DNA of 64,000 bases from positions 1,356,001 through 1,420,000 of the forward strand of contig NZ_VULY01000018.1 in the NCBI RefSeq assembly GCF_009696485.1. Direction: 5' to 3'. Numbering within the stretch: position 1 is the stretch's first letter; every line of letters starts with the position of its first letter. The notes below the pieces were generated by a model. That model saw only the letters and a list, made by a program, of their open reading frames with translations. It had not been told where the DNA came from and did no database searches. Made by a program: the position numbers and the translations under genes. Positions 44,576 to 52,775 of this stretch are shown here, in pieces. This DNA comes from Suipraeoptans intestinalis. GTDB taxonomy: Bacteria > Bacillota > Clostridia > Lachnospirales > Lachnospiraceae.

Positions 44576-45223
44576 GTGGCAAAAGTTGAATTAAAACAAC
44601 CGATCGTTCAGGCAATCGCAGACGATGTGAAAGATGCAGCCAGCGTTGTGCTTGTAGACTACCGTGGACTTACGGTGGCACAGGATACAGACCTGCGTAA
44701 ACAGCTGAGAGAAGCTGGTATCGTATATAAGGTTTGCAAAAACACAATGATGAAGAGAGCTTTTGAAGGAACGGAGTATGCAGCGTTGGAAGAGCATTTG
44801 GAAGGACCGAGCGCCATTGCGATTTCCAAAGATGATGCAACGGCTCCGGCGAGAATTCTCTGCAAATTTGCAAAGAATGCCAAGGCTCTTGAGCTGAAGG
44901 CAGGTGTGGTTGAAGGTGCAGTGTACGATGCACAGGCATTGGCGGAAGTGGCAAAAGTTCCTTCCAGAGAAGAACTTCTTTCCAAATTGCTTGGAAGCCT
45001 GCAGTCACCGATCACCAATCTTGCTCGCGTCCTGAACCAGATTGCAGAGCAGGGTGGAGCAGCTAATTGCGAAGCTCCGGCAGAAGCAGCCGCAGAGGCA
45101 GAAGAAGTGGCAGCGGAAGCAGTAGAAGAAGCTCCGGCAGAAGCAGCCGCAGAGGCAGAAGAAGTGGCAGCGGAAGCAGTAGAAGAAGCTCCTGCACAGG
45201 AAGCAGAAGCGACAGAAGAGTAA
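44576..45223 (+). CDS. rplJ: 50S ribosomal protein L10 with an acidic Ala/Glu tail
   Basis: A 215-aa L10, about 45 residues longer than usual. The body is normal (VVLVDYRGLTVAQDTDLRK, CKNTMMKRAF, the C-terminal helix that carries L12). After residue 166 comes an Ala/Glu-rich tail made of two exact 19-residue units and a partial third, from a 57-bp DNA repeat. The start is GTG 44576 with AAGGAGG. Whether the tail has a function is unknown. Confidence 0.93.
   Translation: MAKVELKQPIVQAIADDVKDAASVVLVDYRGLTVAQDTDLRKQLREAGIVYKVCKNTMMKRAFEGTEYAALEEHLEGPSAIAISKDDATAPARILCKFAKNAKALELKAGVVEGAVYDAQALAEVAKVPSREELLSKLLGSLQSPITNLARVLNQIAEQGGAANCEAPAEAAAEAEEVAAEAVEEAPAEAAAEAEEVAAEAVEEAPAQEAEATEE
45074..45187 (+). 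repeat. 57-bp exact tandem repeat in the 3' end of rplJ
   Basis: Units start at 45074 and 45131 and are identical; a partial third starts at 45188. It encodes APAEAAAEAEEVAAEAVEE twice. Multiples of three keep the frame, so copy number can change without breaking L10. Confidence 0.9.
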
Positions 45224-45266
45224 GAGATTGAGATTTACCAATTAAAATAAGATGGAGGAAAAGAAA

Positions 45267-45644
45267 ATGGCAAAATTGACAGTAGCTGAATTTATTGATG
45301 CAATCAAAGAATTATCAGTATTGGAACTGAATGAGCTTGTAAAGGCTTGCGAAGAAGAATTTGGTGTTTCTGCAGCAGCAGGTGTTGTAGTAGCAGCGGC
45401 AGCAGGAGAAGGTGCAGCAGCAGAGGAAGAGAAGGATGAGTTTACAGTAGAGCTTGTATCTGCAGGAGCTTCCAAGGTTAAGGTAATCAAGGTTGTTCGT
45501 GAGATCACAGGTTTGGGACTGAAAGAAGCAAAAGAGCTGGTTGACGGAGCACCGAAGGCGGTAAAAGAGGGCGTTTCCAAGGCTGAGGCTGAAGAGATTA
45601 AGACAAAACTGGAGGCAGAAGGAGCAGAGGTAGCTTTGAAATAA
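45267..45644 (+). CDS. rplL: 50S ribosomal protein L7/L12
   Basis: A 125-aa L7/L12: N-terminal dimerisation helices ([20 protein letters not shown]), an Ala/Gly hinge, and the factor-binding C-terminal domain ([20 protein letters not shown] followed by [19 protein letters not shown]). Start at 45267, five codons inside a longer frame, since the GGAGGAA site fits it and the family begins MAKL. Confidence 0.96.
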   Translation: MAKLTVAEFIDAIKELSVLELNELVKACEEEFGVSAAAGVVVAAAAGEGAAAEEEKDEFTVELVSAGASKVKVIKVVREITGLGLKEAKELVDGAPKAVKEGVSKAEAEEIKTKLEAEGAEVALK

Positions 45645-45677
45645 GCAGACTTTGCACAGTTGCACGAAGAAGATACG

Positions 45678-45712
45678 GCACCGTTTCGGGATTTCCCGGG
45701 GCGGTGTTTTCG
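45678..45712 (+). terminator. terminator after rplL
   Basis: GCACCG with CGGTG and CGGG with CCCG form a stem around an ATTT loop, followed by TTTTCGTTT. The rest of the gap to 45897 holds no gene. Confidence 0.65.
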
Positions 45713-45897
45713 TTTCGTGAGAGGCAGCGCTTTGGAGCTATAGGACAAAACATATTTTGCGGAGTTATGGGATCAGATTAGTTATGATGCACAGAGGTAT
45801 TGTAATCCTACAGACAAGACCAGAATCGGGTGAGCAGAACCACCTAGGATCAGGATCGGTCAGATCAGTCAAGAACAGTCAGATTGAAACAAAAAGA

Positions 45898-45926
45898 TTG
45901 ACACCGAAAAGCTTTTTTTGTATAAT
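45898..45926 (+). promoter_or_regulatory. consensus promoter of greA
   Basis: TTGACA (45898-45903), 17 bp, TATAAT (45921-45926). It leaves a leader of about 130 nt in which the reading frame of greA is open. Confidence 0.8.
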
Positions 45927-46064
45927 GTTGAAATTGTGAAAGTGTTTTTTTATGAAATGCAAGCTGACTTGACAGAAGCTTCTGTTTCATCTGTAAGCAA
46001 AACTGTGGAAAAGATTGCAGAACTGTCACAAAAAGCAAGAGGAAGAGAAAGGAAGCGGATTGAT

Positions 46065-46547
46065 ATGGAGGCAAAGAAGAGACTTCTCACTTATGCAGGG
46101 CTGAAAGCATTGGAAGATGAGCTGGAGCATTTGAAAGTGGTAAAGCGCAAGGAAGTTGCGGGAAAGATCAAAGAGGCCAGAGAGCAGGGAGACCTGTCGG
46201 AAAATGCGGAATATGACGCTGCAAAAGACGAGCAGAGGGACATAGAGGCACGTATCGAAGAGCTGGAAAATATTTTAAAGAATGCAGAAGTCGTAGTGGA
46301 AGATGAAGTAGACTACGACAAGATCAACGTGGGATGCACCGTCAGAGTGTTCGACAAGACCTTTGATGAGGAGATGGTCTTCAAAATCGTTGGTTCTACG
46401 GAGGCAAACAGCCTGGAGGGAAAAATTTCCAATGAATCCCTGGTGGGACAGGCGCTGATCGGAAAAAGTGTGGGAGATCTGGTAGAGGTAGAAACACAGG
46501 CAGGATTAATTACATACGACGTACTGGATATTAGCCGTTCTTTGTAA
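46065..46547 (+). CDS. greA: transcription elongation factor GreA
   Basis: A 160-aa GreA. The coiled coil holds LTYAGLKALEDELEHLKVVK and EAREQGDLSENAEYDAAKDE, whose tip acids trigger RNA cleavage in backtracked polymerase; the C-terminal FKBP-like domain has TEANSLEGKISNESLVGQAL. I start at 46065, the family-normal position with AAAGGAAG before it. The frame is open upstream to 45957, so a 36-residue extension is possible but has no ribosome site. Confidence 0.93.
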   Translation: MEAKKRLLTYAGLKALEDELEHLKVVKRKEVAGKIKEAREQGDLSENAEYDAAKDEQRDIEARIEELENILKNAEVVVEDEVDYDKINVGCTVRVFDKTFDEEMVFKIVGSTEANSLEGKISNESLVGQALIGKSVGDLVEVETQAGLITYDVLDISRSL

Positions 46548-46576
46548 GAGACGGAAGTACCTATAGATGAAAGATT

Positions 46577-46604
46577 AGCTCCCTTTTTTCAGGGGGCTGA
46601 TTTT
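46577..46604 (+). terminator. terminator between greA and lysS
   Basis: AGCTCCC and GGGGGCT pair (one G-U) around an 8-nt loop, followed by GATTTT. Confidence 0.6.
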
Positions 46605-46626
46605 GCCAAAAGGAAGGAGAAGAAAG

Positions 46627-48564
46627 ATGTCTGAGCAACAAAAAAAAGCACAGGAACCGGATTTAAATCAGTTGAGAAAAGTCCGCAGAGAGAAGCTGGC
46701 CGAGCTGCAGGGAGCGGGAAAAGACCCGTTTCAGATCACCAATTATGAGGTGACGGCTCATGCAGAAGAGATCAAAGCAGACTATGAGAATCTGGAGGGG
46801 CAGAAAGTCTCTGTGGCAGGACGTGTGATGCAGAAACGTGTGATGGGGAAAGCCTCTTTTTGTAACATTTTGGACCAGAGTGGAAACATCCAGTCCTATG
46901 TGGCAAGAGACAGCATCGGAGAGGAAGCCTACAAAGACTTTAAGAAACTGGACATTGGAGATATTGTAGGGATAGAAGGAGATGTGTTTACGACTAAAAC
47001 GGGTGAGATCTCTATCCATGCGACCAGTGTGAAGCTTTTGAGCAAGAGTCTTCAGATCCTTCCGGAGAAATTCCACGGTCTGACCAATACGGACATCCGT
47101 TACAGACAGAGGTATGTGGATCTGATCATGAACGCAGAAGCAAGGGATACGTTTGTGAAGCGATCCAGAATCCTCAGCGCCATTCGCCGTTATCTGGACG
47201 GAGAAGGATTTTTGGAGGTGGAAACACCAATGCTGGTAAGTAATGCAGGCGGAGCGGCAGCCCGTCCTTTTGAGACGCATTTTAATGCGTTGGGAGAGGA
47301 TTTCAAGCTTCGTATTTCCTTGGAGCTTTACCTGAAACGTCTGATCGTGGGAGGACTGGAGAGAGTCTATGAGATCGGGCGAGTGTTCCGGAATGAAGGA
47401 CTGGACACCAGACACAATCCGGAGTTTACCCTGATGGAGCTGTACCAGGCGTATACCGACTACCACGGGATGATGGATCTGACGGAAAACCTGTTCCGCC
47501 ATGTGGCGCAGGAAGTGTTGGGTACGACGACTATCGTCTACAATGGAGTGGAAATGGATCTGGGGAAACCTTTTGAACGGATCACCATGATAGAGGCAGT
47601 AAAGAAATATGCTGGGGTGGACTGGACTCAGGTAAAAGATACAGAAGATGCAAAGCGTCTGGCAGATGAACACCATGTAGAGTACGAAGACAGGCATAAA
47701 AAGGGAGACATCCTCAGCCTGTTCTTTGAAGAATTTGCAGAGGAGCATCTGATCCAGCCGACCTTTGTAATGGATCATCCTATCGAGATCTCTCCGCTGA
47801 CCAAGAAAAAGCCGGAGGATCCGGAATACGTAGAGCGGTTTGAGTTCTTCATGAACGGCTGGGAGATGGCAAATGCGTATTCGGAGCTGAACGATCCCAT
47901 CGACCAGAGAGAACGCTTCCTGGCGCAGGAAGAATTGCTGGCACAGGGAGACGAGGAGGCCAACACCACGGACGAGGATTTCCTGAATGCTCTGGAGATC
48001 GGTATGCCCCCCACAGGAGGGATCGGATATGGAATCGATCGGATGTGTATGCTGTTTACCGATTCGGCTGCAATACGGGATGTGCTGCTGTTCCCGACAA
48101 TGAAGTCCCTCGGTGATGTAAATAAGAAAAATGATGTAAAAAATCAGGCTGCCGAAGAAATGAAAGCAGAGCCGGAAAAAATTGATTTCTCTAATGTAAA
48201 GATTGAGCCTTTATTTGAGGAAGAAGTTGATTTTGATACATTCAGTAAGTCAGATTTCAGAGCTGTAAAGGTTAAAGAGTGTGTTGCAGTACCGAAGTCA
48301 AAGAAACTCCTTCAGTTCACTCTTGATGATGGAACAGGTACAGATCGTACGATTTTAAGCGGTATTCACGCTTATTACGAGCCGGAAGAACTGGTTGGTA
48401 AAACACTGATCGCCATCACAAACCTTCCACCAAGAAAGATGATGGGAATTGAGTCTTGCGGTATGTTATTATCAGCAGTAAATAATCTGAAAGACTCAGA
48501 AGATGAAGAACTGCATCTGATCATGGTTGATAACCACATTCCAGCAGGTGCAAAGCTCTATTAA
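46627..48564 (+). CDS. lysS: lysyl-tRNA synthetase with an acquired C-terminal tRNA-binding (EMAP/MetG-C-like) domain
   Basis: A 645-aa class II LysRS. Residues 1-493 are the normal enzyme: an OB-fold anticodon domain (VAGRVMQKRVMGKASFCNIL), motif 2 RVFRNEGLDTRHNPEFT, and motif 3 in GIGYGIDRMCMLFTDS, ending FPTMKSL where most LysRS stop. The frame then continues through a Lys/Asn-rich linker (GDVNKKNDVKN) into a 110-residue OB-fold tRNA-binding domain (FSKSDFRAVKVKECVAVPKS; PPRKMMGIESCGMLLSA) that is typical of the MetRS C-terminus. DNA after 48105 is abruptly AT-richer and its copy recurs at 63707, so this tail came with element 2. AAGGAGGAG precedes the ATG. Confidence 0.9.
   Translation: MSEQQKKAQEPDLNQLRKVRREKLAELQGAGKDPFQITNYEVTAHAEEIKADYENLEGQKVSVAGRVMQKRVMGKASFCNILDQSGNIQSYVARDSIGEEAYKDFKKLDIGDIVGIEGDVFTTKTGEISIHATSVKLLSKSLQILPEKFHGLTNTDIRYRQRYVDLIMNAEARDTFVKRSRILSAIRRYLDGEGFLEVETPMLVSNAGGAAARPFETHFNALGEDFKLRISLELYLKRLIVGGLERVYEIGRVFRNEGLDTRHNPEFTLMELYQAYTDYHGMMDLTENLFRHVAQEVLGTTTIVYNGVEMDLGKPFERITMIEAVKKYAGVDWTQVKDTEDAKRLADEHHVEYEDRHKKGDILSLFFEEFAEEHLIQPTFVMDHPIEISPLTKKKPEDPEYVERFEFFMNGWEMANAYSELNDPIDQRERFLAQEELLAQGDEEANTTDEDFLNALEIGMPPTGGIGYGIDRMCMLFTDSAAIRDVLLFPTMKSLGDVNKKNDVKNQAAEEMKAEPEKIDFSNVKIEPLFEEEVDFDTFSKSDFRAVKVKECVAVPKSKKLLQFTLDDGTGTDRTILSGIHAYYEPEELVGKTLIAITNLPPRKMMGIESCGMLLSAVNNLKDSEDEELHLIMVDNHIPAGAKLY
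48091..48140 (+). repeat. left lysS junction (attL candidate) and inverted arm repeats in the linker
   Basis: CCCGACAATGAAGTCC lies at the LysRS/tail junction; CCCGACGATGAAGTCC recurs at 63700. Just inside, TGATGTAAA occurs at 48114-48122 and 48132-48140, the reverse complement of the TTTACATCA repeats found downstream of the tail. Confidence 0.7.
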
Positions 48565-48639
48565 GATGATGTATGGATGTACCGTTTCACTAAAATGACG
48601 GGATGTACTTCATTTGGTCAAAACCATATAAAACAGTGA

Positions 48640-48751
48640 TTTACATCAAACTTACATCATTTGATGCAGAAATTTGTGTAGAGCAAGAAAAATCGCATAT
48701 TTTTAATAATAAATGGGTAGTTCCGATTGGAATTGCCCATTTTTTACATCA
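48640..48751 (+). repeat. TTTACATCA repeats near the left end of element 2
   Basis: TTTACATCA at 48640-48648, CTTACATCA at 48651-48659 and TTTACATCA at 48743-48751. The segment 48638-48690 resembles 63556-63610 near the other end, including a shared AGAGCAA. These look like integrase or excisionase arm sites. No gene lies between 48565 and 48840. Confidence 0.65.
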
Positions 48752-48840
48752 TATACCGATATTTGCACAGAAGATGGATAACCGTTAAGATGTTTCTGTC
48801 GATACGATATTGTATGAGCTTAAAATCGGAGGAACAAGAA

Positions 48841-49011
48841 ATGTATATGCGACTGACACCGAGAGAAAAAGAGATGGCGGACATGTTTGAACAAATGAGC
48901 AAAGAAGAACAGGAAATTATGATTGAGCTTGCCAAAAGAATGAGGACGGAGGAACCTGAAAAATTATTAAAAGAAATAAAGCAGCGATTGAATATAGATG
49001 ATGGTGTGTAA
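48841..49011 (+). CDS. 56-aa hypothetical protein (helical regulator-like)
   Basis: A small acidic/basic helical protein beginning MYMRLTPREKEMADMFEQMS and ending LKEIKQRLNIDDGV. CGGAGGAA lies nine bases before the ATG at 48841. The middle, EEQEIMIELAKRMRTEEPEK, could be one long helix. No family is recognised. As the first gene inside the left end of the element it may regulate excision or transfer genes, but there is no direct sign of it. Confidence 0.55.
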   Translation: MYMRLTPREKEMADMFEQMSKEEQEIMIELAKRMRTEEPEKLLKEIKQRLNIDDGV

Positions 49012-49148
49012 TTGATAGCTGTATTGCCCTTTGAGAGAGGAAAATCCTTTTTCAAAGGTTTTTTTCTATTTTCAAAGGGGGTTCGCAAACTACAACATCA
49101 AGCAAAAACTTCCTATACTTTAAGCACAGAGGAAGTGGAGGTTTTGAT

Positions 49149-50537
49149 ATGAATAACAGTTTATCAGTAGTGCATCCGGAATTGATAGTTGAGTGGTCTA
49201 AGAAGAATCTGCCACTGACACCAGATGGTATTACATTCGGCTCTAACAAAGTCGTCTGGTGGAAAGGCAGCTGTGGGCATGAATGGCAGACCAGTGTTAA
49301 GGCAAGGTCAAAGGGCGAGAAATGCCCGATCTGCTCCGGTGCGAGAGCAGTCGCAGGAATTAACGATCTAAGTACATTGAAGCCGGGATTGGCTTCTGAG
49401 TGGTCCAAGAAGAATGAAATCAAACCGACAGAGGTAACCGTAGGTTCTCATAAGAAAGTCATCTGGAAGTGCCGACTGGGGCATGAATGGACAGCATCGG
49501 TTAAGAGCAGGAGTATCAATGGTTCTGGTTGTCCATACTGTTCCCATAATAAGGTGCTTGTTGGATTTAATGACCTTGCGACAGTGGTTCCAAAAGTTGC
49601 GGATGAATGGTCAGAGAAAAATGAGAAGAAGCCAACGGAAGTTACTGCATTTGCTAATCGTAAAGCATGGTGGAAGTGCAGGGATTGCGATTATGAATGG
49701 AATACACTTATTTCTACACGCTCAGGCGGAAGCAAGTGCCCTTGTTGCAGTGGCTATACCTTTATAAAAGGCAGGAATGATTTGAAAACAACACATCCGG
49801 AGATTGCTGAAGAATGGTCAGAAAAGAATTATCCGTTACAGCCTGATGAGGTCAATGCAAAGTCGAGAAAAAATGTGTGGTGGCATTGTAAGAAATGTGG
49901 CAATGAATGGAAGTCAGTCATCAATGCCCGAATAAAAGGAACTGTTTGTCCGGTATGTGCCGAAAGAGAAGTGCTTGCAGGATACAATGATCTGGCGACA
50001 ACGGATAAAAATCTACTCAGTGACTGGGATTATGAACAGAACAGAATACAGCCGACAGAAGTATCACGAACTTCTGCTAAACGAGCATGGTGGAAATGCA
50101 GACACGGACATTCATGGAGTATGAAGATCAATGAACGGACAATTCTCGGAAAAGGTTGCAGGATATGTGAGCAGGAGTATTTATCAGTGTTTCCGGCTTT
50201 TGCCCTCAGTTATTATTCACATATGAAAGGATTGAAAATCGAACTCGGCTCAGACAGAGTTTTAGGGATACCGCTTGATACTTATATTCCATCTGAACAG
50301 GTGGCGATTGAAGTGAACAGCGGTTCAGAAGATATGGAAATCTTAAAAGAACATCTCTGTCAGCAAAGAGGAATTAAACGGATCAAGTTGCCTATGAAAA
50401 CCAATGAAACAGAAATCGCTTATGCTCAGCGTATCAAAGCAGCCTTTCAAAGCGTACATATATTTATTACTTCCGATACGGAAGAAGATGTCGGGACTAT
50501 CAGAAACGTATTTGAGAACTGGAGGAACAGCCAATGA
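49149..50537 (+). CDS. multi-zinc-ribbon protein with a C-terminal nuclease-like domain
   Basis: A 462-aa protein with five repeats of about 68 residues. Each has an NDLxT...P..A.EWS.KN phrase, then a WWKCxxxHEW half and a CPxCS half, forming a zinc ribbon (DUF4379-like). The last 110 residues, from LSVFPAFALSYYSH, contain LGIPLDTYIPSEQVAIEVN, whose Asp and Glu-x-Asn fit a Vsr/PD-(D/E)xK-like endonuclease core, then an RIKLPMKTN strand. Zinc-ribbon arrays fused to Vsr-type nucleases occur in phages and mobile elements and probably bind DNA. The next gene overlaps its stop. Confidence 0.78.
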   Translation: MNNSLSVVHPELIVEWSKKNLPLTPDGITFGSNKVVWWKGSCGHEWQTSVKARSKGEKCPICSGARAVAGINDLSTLKPGLASEWSKKNEIKPTEVTVGSHKKVIWKCRLGHEWTASVKSRSINGSGCPYCSHNKVLVGFNDLATVVPKVADEWSEKNEKKPTEVTAFANRKAWWKCRDCDYEWNTLISTRSGGSKCPCCSGYTFIKGRNDLKTTHPEIAEEWSEKNYPLQPDEVNAKSRKNVWWHCKKCGNEWKSVINARIKGTVCPVCAEREVLAGYNDLATTDKNLLSDWDYEQNRIQPTEVSRTSAKRAWWKCRHGHSWSMKINERTILGKGCRICEQEYLSVFPAFALSYYSHMKGLKIELGSDRVLGIPLDTYIPSEQVAIEVNSGSEDMEILKEHLCQQRGIKRIKLPMKTNETEIAYAQRIKAAFQSVHIFITSDTEEDVGTIRNVFENWRNSQ

Positions 50538-50707
50538 GAGAAAAGAAATATCATATTTACTTAACAGCCGAAGAACAGAGCAGAGTTATTCAGTCACTTA
50601 TCCGGCTGAAAAATGAGCTTCTCGAACAAGGCAGATATACTGACGCAGTGGATGATGTTCTCTGCAAGGTATTGGCAGCCAAGAAGAAGCATAATTTATT
50701 CATCTAA
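50534..50707 (+). CDS. 57-aa ribbon-helix-helix-like protein
   Basis: MREKKYHIYLTAEEQSRVIQ opens a short protein with a beta strand followed by two helices (SLIRLKNELLEQGRYTDAVD), like small plasmid or ICE regulators. Its ATG overlaps the preceding stop (ATGA), so it is translationally coupled. Its own stop TAA is part of the 8-bp sequence duplicated by the IS256-type insertion; the original terminator now lies beyond the IS at 52235. Confidence 0.65.
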   Translation: MREKKYHIYLTAEEQSRVIQSLIRLKNELLEQGRYTDAVDDVLCKVLAAKKKHNLFI

Positions 50708-50712
50708 TCAAA
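50705..50712 (+). repeat. left target-site duplication of the IS256-type element
   Basis: TAATCAAA, repeated exactly at 52209-52216. Confidence 0.9.
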
Positions 50713-52208
50713 GAGCCTGTGAAAAAAACTCTGTAAATTAAACACTATAAAGGTCTTCTATGATAAAATATATTAAATCATAGGAGGCCTTTTATTATGG
50801 CAAACAGAAAAAAAGAAGTTTACAAACCAAAACCGATGACAGAAGGAAAAAGAAATCTTATTCAGGGACTGCTCCAGGAATACGATATCCAGTCAGCAGA
50901 TGATATTCAGGAGGCACTTAAAGATCTGCTTTCCGGAACCCTTCAAGATATGCTTGAAACAGAAATGGACAATCATCTTGGATACGATCGTTATGAAAGA
51001 TCTAGTGAGCCTAATTACCGTAATGGAACAAAGTCTAAAACTGTTCGTAGTAAATACGGTGAATTCGAAGTAGATGTACCTCAGGATCGTCAAAGTTCTT
51101 TTGAACCACAGGTACTTCCAAAACGTCAAAAAGATATTTCTTCCATTGATGACAAGATTATTGCAATGTATGCAAAGGGGATGACTACACGACAGATTTC
51201 AGAAACCATAGAGGATATTTATGGTTTTGAAGTCAGTGAAGGAATGGTATCCGATATCACAGATAAGCTCCTTCCCAAAATCGAGGAATGGCAGAATCGT
51301 CCCTTGTCACCTGTGTATCCAATCGTTTTTATTGATGCTGTGCATTTCTCTGTACGTGATGATGGTGTGATCAGAAAGCTGGCAGCATATGTGGTACTTG
51401 GCATCAATGAAGATGGCATGAAAGAAGTCTTAAGCATCGTAGTGGGCGAAAATGAAAGCAGTAAGTACTGGCTTTCTGTATTGAACAGCTTGAAGAATCG
51501 TGGAGTTCAGGATATTCTCATTCTCTGCTCAGATGGATTAACAGGAATCAAGGATGCAATCTCTACCGCATTTCCAAAAACAGAGCAACAGCGTTGTATT
51601 GTACATATGGTGAGAAATACGCTGAAATATGTTGCAAACAAAGATATGAAATCCTTTGCAAAGGATTTAAAGACAATCTATACGGCAGCAAGCGAAGAAG
51701 CTGCTAGAAAGCAGTTAGAGACTGTGACAAAGAAATGGTCTGGGCAATATCCGAGTGCCATGAACCGCTGGCATGATAACTGGGATGCGATTTCTCCAAT
51801 TTTCAAGTTTTCCAAGGATGTTCGTACCGCTTTTTATACTACGAATGCCATAGAATCACTAAATTCATGCTATCGTAGATTGAACAAGCAGAGAAGCGTA
51901 TTTCCAAGTTCCCAGGCGCTGATGAAGGCACTATATCTGGGTACTTTTGAAATTGCAAAAAAATGGACAATGTCGATCCGCAACTGGGGAAAAGTACGTG
52001 GTGAACTGGAAATCATGTACCCCGACCGACTGATGATGTAAGTCTAAATAATATGCCAAGAAAAATACACCCAGATTTTTCTGGGTGCTCTTGACATGTT
52101 CGTTCATTTTTGCTATTAAATAGACAACGGCTTAACCGCAGAAAACTGCCATTAAGCCGCTTAATTATCATAGAAGATCTCAATTTACAGAAAAAATTTC
52201 ACACCGTC
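50713..52208 (+). mobile_element. IS256-family insertion sequence, complete
   Basis: A 1496-bp element with imperfect terminal inverted repeats. The left end reads GAGCCTGTGAAA and later CTCTGTAAATT and TCTTCTATGATAA; the right end, inverted, reads GACGGTGTGAAA, TTCTGTAAATT and TCTTCTATGATAA. An exact 8-bp direct repeat TAATCAAA flanks it. One intact transposase. All signs point to a recent, potentially active insertion. Confidence 0.9.
50797..52041 (+). CDS. IS256-family transposase
   Basis: A 414-aa mutator-type DDE transposase. The N-terminal DNA-binding part includes DMLETEMDNHLGYDRYERS; the catalytic core holds VFIDAVHFSVRDDG (first Asp), LILCSDGLTGIKDAI (second Asp) and the Glu in FYTTNAIESLNSCYRRL. 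Length is normal and the frame intact. AGGAGG precedes the ATG. Confidence 0.95.
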   Translation: MANRKKEVYKPKPMTEGKRNLIQGLLQEYDIQSADDIQEALKDLLSGTLQDMLETEMDNHLGYDRYERSSEPNYRNGTKSKTVRSKYGEFEVDVPQDRQSSFEPQVLPKRQKDISSIDDKIIAMYAKGMTTRQISETIEDIYGFEVSEGMVSDITDKLLPKIEEWQNRPLSPVYPIVFIDAVHFSVRDDGVIRKLAAYVVLGINEDGMKEVLSIVVGENESSKYWLSVLNSLKNRGVQDILILCSDGLTGIKDAISTAFPKTEQQRCIVHMVRNTLKYVANKDMKSFAKDLKTIYTAASEEAARKQLETVTKKWSGQYPSAMNRWHDNWDAISPIFKFSKDVRTAFYTTNAIESLNSCYRRLNKQRSVFPSSQALMKALYLGTFEIAKKWTMSIRNWGKVRGELEIMYPDRLMM

Positions 52209-52216
52209 TAATCAAA
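52209..52216 (+). repeat. right target-site duplication of the IS256-type element
   Basis: TAATCAAA, the exact copy of 50705-50712. Confidence 0.9.
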
Positions 52217-52234
52217 TTGCCCAGAATATAAGAG

Positions 52235-52267
52235 GACCGCCTACACCGAAGTGCAAGCGGTCTTTTT
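52235..52267 (+). terminator. terminator cut off from the 57-aa gene by the IS
   Basis: GACCGC (52235-52240) and GCGGTC (52257-52262) with a T-run. Without the IS it would lie about 25 bases after the stop at 50707. Confidence 0.7.
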
Positions 52268-52301
52268 AATGGGAATATTATCCATACAAACTGGAAGTTT
52301 C

Positions 52302-52751
52302 TTAAATAATATAATTAACTATTCCATAAATCAAATGGCATACCATAAATATTGAAATAGGTATAACAGCAATCATATTCTTTCTTTCAATAGCGAAAAA
52401 CAGAAATACCAAGCATGGAAAAATAGTCAAACCCAATATAACAATGCCATTCGTCACACCTACATAATAAAATATCCAACATAAAAAATACAGTAGACAA
52501 CAAATAATTGTGGCCATAATAAATCGTGTGATACTTATTTTTTTACGGTCTTGATTAATGAATATACATAACGACATTACCATTAACACCTGACATATAG
52601 ATGCTATTACATCTACTGTTTTTGTAATTGACTCTCCCCTTAAAATATCATTCGGTGCTGGAACTGCGAACCAAATAAAATTGGGAATCATAATAATAAT
52701 AAAAGTAATCAATCCCCATATATCAAAACCTATTTTGTATTTTTTTATCAT
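52302..52751 (-). CDS. 149-aa hypothetical membrane protein
   Basis: Four or five hydrophobic segments, among them LITFIIIMIPNFIWFAVPAP, QVLMVMSLCIFINQ, FIMATIICCLLYFLCWIFYY and IVILGLTIFPCLVFLFFAIE. No charged catalytic motif and no clear family. It is 24 bases after the HIT gene on the same strand and may share its transcript. Codon use is AT-rich like the rest of the element. Confidence 0.6.
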   Translation of the reverse strand: MIKKYKIGFDIWGLITFIIIMIPNFIWFAVPAPNDILRGESITKTVDVIASICQVLMVMSLCIFINQDRKKISITRFIMATIICCLLYFLCWIFYYVGVTNGIVILGLTIFPCLVFLFFAIERKNMIAVIPISIFMVCHLIYGIVNYII

Positions 52752-52775
52752 CTCAACATCTCCACAGATTCAAAT

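Noticed and set aside
45918-46064. A 49-residue N-terminal extension of GreA
   Set aside because: The longest version would start within the promoter; family alignment and a good ribosome site support 46065.
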